Assembly (NCBI RefSeq): GCF_000003815.2
Contig: NC_049994.1
Span: 17,236,156 to 17,300,155, forward strand
Source of the DNA: Branchiostoma floridae
Lineage: Eukaryota > Chordata > Leptocardii > Amphioxiformes > Branchiostomatidae
Direction of reading: 5' to 3'
DNA: 64,000 nucleotides
Made by a program: the position numbers and the translations under genes. The notes below the pieces were generated by a model. It had not been told where the DNA came from. It did not search any database and worked only from the letters and a program-made list of their open reading frames with translations. Shown one piece after another: positions 46,101-49,100 of the stretch (positions within the stretch are counted from its first letter, which is position 1; every line of letters begins with the position of its first letter).

Positions 46101-49100
46101 TCAAATTCTGAGGAAAAAGAGTCCGCAACGCAGTGCTCTACTTTTTGAGTTGGAAGGGATGCTAATGTTTGTTTTCGTCAGGCCTTTTTGTGTGATTTGA
46201 TAATCGCTGATGTAATTTGTTGGTTATCGGATAAAAAATGACCCTCTTAGCTCATCCTAAAGGGTATACACAGTTTAGTTTCTTCCCAGCCTTTTGTTTT
46301 CATGTTTATTCTTATTTTTCTGGTCTGATTTTAGGCAACAGAGATGGGTGCCAGGCCTACGCATCACAATGTGGTGTATGGCAACTTAGCTTTAGCTTTA
46401 GGCCACACTAGTGTAATTTGTTTGTCAGATAATTGTTTGAAAAATAATACATGAAGTAAAAGTGTATCTTAATTGGTACACACAGTTTCAGATGCAACTT
46501 GTCCTCCCAACACTCACGCCTTGTCTTCTGTCTTGTTTCTACTGGAAGTTATGCGGTTCTCCTAGGTTAATTGAAAAGGCAAAAACATTTATATCTGTGC
46601 GAGGTTCCTGACCTGTTTGGTTATTTCTTCAACATCAGAGAAACATGGAAATAGATTAGTCTGGTCTTAAATGAATAACAAATGTCTTCATCTGATGTGT
46701 TTGATGTGAAAACACGACCCCAACACTGGAGGTACCAAACCTTGCGCTGTGCACAGAGAACCCAGAAATCTGTTATCGTGTTTATGTCTCCCGTCTGGAA
46801 CCGTCTAAATTAATCTTAGTCCTACAGCTAGAAAAACAAGCAGGGAAGGCTTGTTCTTCAGCAGTGACCTGTGTGCATATGTAAAAGCAGTCACCCATCG
46901 ATATGGGCAACAGTCTTTGCAAGCCTTCAAACCTAATTAGCCTAGAAATCCCTCTATGTAAATGAAAAGTGACGTTTGTGTTGCATTTGGGATGCGCCAC
47001 ATATTGTAGCCAGATGTGGGGAAGGTTGCTACAGTGGCGGGTAAGGTTGGATGTTGTTTCTGCAGAGTTTACTGTATCAGTAACACAGTCTATACCAGGC
47101 CTATCTCCAGGACCCTTCCGTAGTCCTGAGACAGAAAGTTTCTTGTTGGAACGGGCAAAAATTTTACGATTTCCAACCGAAATATCTGAAATTTCATTAC
47201 ATGAAGTAGGTAAAAATGTGTTTTCACATGCTTTGTGCATATCATAAGCTTGCAAACTATGAGTGGGACCTAAAAAATTTCAAAGCTTGGGACACAGGGC
47301 TGTCATCAGAAGAAAGTGACTGACCTCTGTGTTAAGTCTTAATTTGTTGATGGAATGAAGGCAATTGTTCATGTTGAGGGGACCAGTGTTACCATCCCAC
47401 TTCTATTGATCAGTGGAGCTCTCAATAAGTGTTAAGTAAGGGGGAGGATGTTAGAAGCCAACCTGAGGAGTACCATGTAATGAAATAACCTGGAGACCAG
47501 GATGAGTCTTTGAAACACTTACATTCTTTAAAATGCATTTATCCCTTTCTAGAGATACCAAATCACGTCTTTTATATGTCAGTTTGACTCCACATTGTCT
47601 CACCAATGGTCTTTTCTGATTTATGTTGCATGAGTAGCCTATTTCCTCATTTCCATATTTGTGACTTTTACCTGTCAGTGTTTGGCTTACATAATTTGCA
47701 TATCTGTGGCTTTTACACAATGTTATAAATATAATTTGCTTATTTTTGATTTCAACATAGCAGTGTTTGTCTTGCATCATTTGCATATTTGTGCCTTTGA
47801 TAGGTATTGTTGGACCAGTTATAGACTTAGCTCCAAACATACACATTTGATGTCTGTACTTTACTAATTGATGAAAATTAATATCAAGATTCCCTGACCT
47901 TTTTTCCCTGCAGGGCCACTTGTTGAAATGGAGTGAGATGTGCCACATTGCGGAGACCATGGCCCGCGGGTTGGCCTACCTTCACGACGATGTGATGGGG
48001 CGGAACGGGGAGTACAAGCCTGCCATTGCACATAGGTACAAATGGAATACAACTTTCTTATGTAGTTTTCCGAGCTCTGACACATTTCATCTTAAAATTT
48101 ATTGACGATAGATAGCAATGTAGAAACAATAACCATAAGCCCTACCCACTCTTCATATTTTAGTATTTTCTGTTATAATAACACCTATTTTCTTACATTC
48201 CTTGAAGTACAAATTAAGCAGAAAAAAATAGATAAGAATAGGTCATACTAGAAGAAGTCGGTCAATATTTTTCTGGAAGACCAATTTGGAAAATTTATTG
48301 AGTTGTAGTTCTCTTATTTTGCTCTAAAAGCTCAGTGACATTGCCATCTCCATAACAAAGATGTAGCACTTAATACTTATACCTTGTGCTAAGCAATCAA
48401 AGTTTTAGCCATTTTGTTGTGTTTGTAATGCTGATGTTTTGAATTTGTTTGCAGGGACTTCAAGAGTAAAAATGTGCTTCTGAAGCAAGACTTGACGGTG
48501 GTGGTGGCTGACTTTGGACTGGCTATGAAGTTTGACCCAGGCAGAAGTTGTGGGGACACGCATGGCCAGGTGGGTTTCTTCTTCATTACCCTGTAAATAC
48601 CCCTACATCCTTGGTTGGAAGTCCTCCTAGGAGACGGATACTCCAAACAACAAAGCTGCATCTGCTGGAGCCGCCTCACACGTTGCATACAGTTGCCCCT
48701 GTGAGACTTAGTGCTCCAGTAGACGAGAGGGTGGAGAAGGAATTGCACACCCCTCCTTCACCATAAAAAGTCATGTGCAGGTCAGGCAAACAGGCAAATA
48801 GCCTGTCTGCCTCCTCATCTGTCCAATCGACAGGAGAAACCCTGTAAATACTACCTCAGTGACTTTAGGATCAAGCCCATCTCAAATTCCTTCCCATCCC
48901 AAATGGTGCATCAGGCAGCCCCCATCTCCATTTTTGTAGCCCTGAACCGCACAACTTTGTACAATCACTACAGCAGGGGGTAGTCCAAATAAAGAAAACT
49001 GTCCACTGGTAGTGGTGTTTGTTCAATAACCATACTTTTTGCTGAGTGCTAAGCAGAGAAAGCGGTAGATATCATATTTTAAAATCTTTGTTGTTGCTCC

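Noticed and set aside
46782..47255. 157-codon minus-strand frame in intron 6
   Set aside because: No recognisable motif, no repeat-element hallmark and no splice or start context; likely chance.
47451..47960. 169-codon minus-strand frame overlapping exon 7
   Set aside because: It lies antisense to a certain coding exon and has no family signature.
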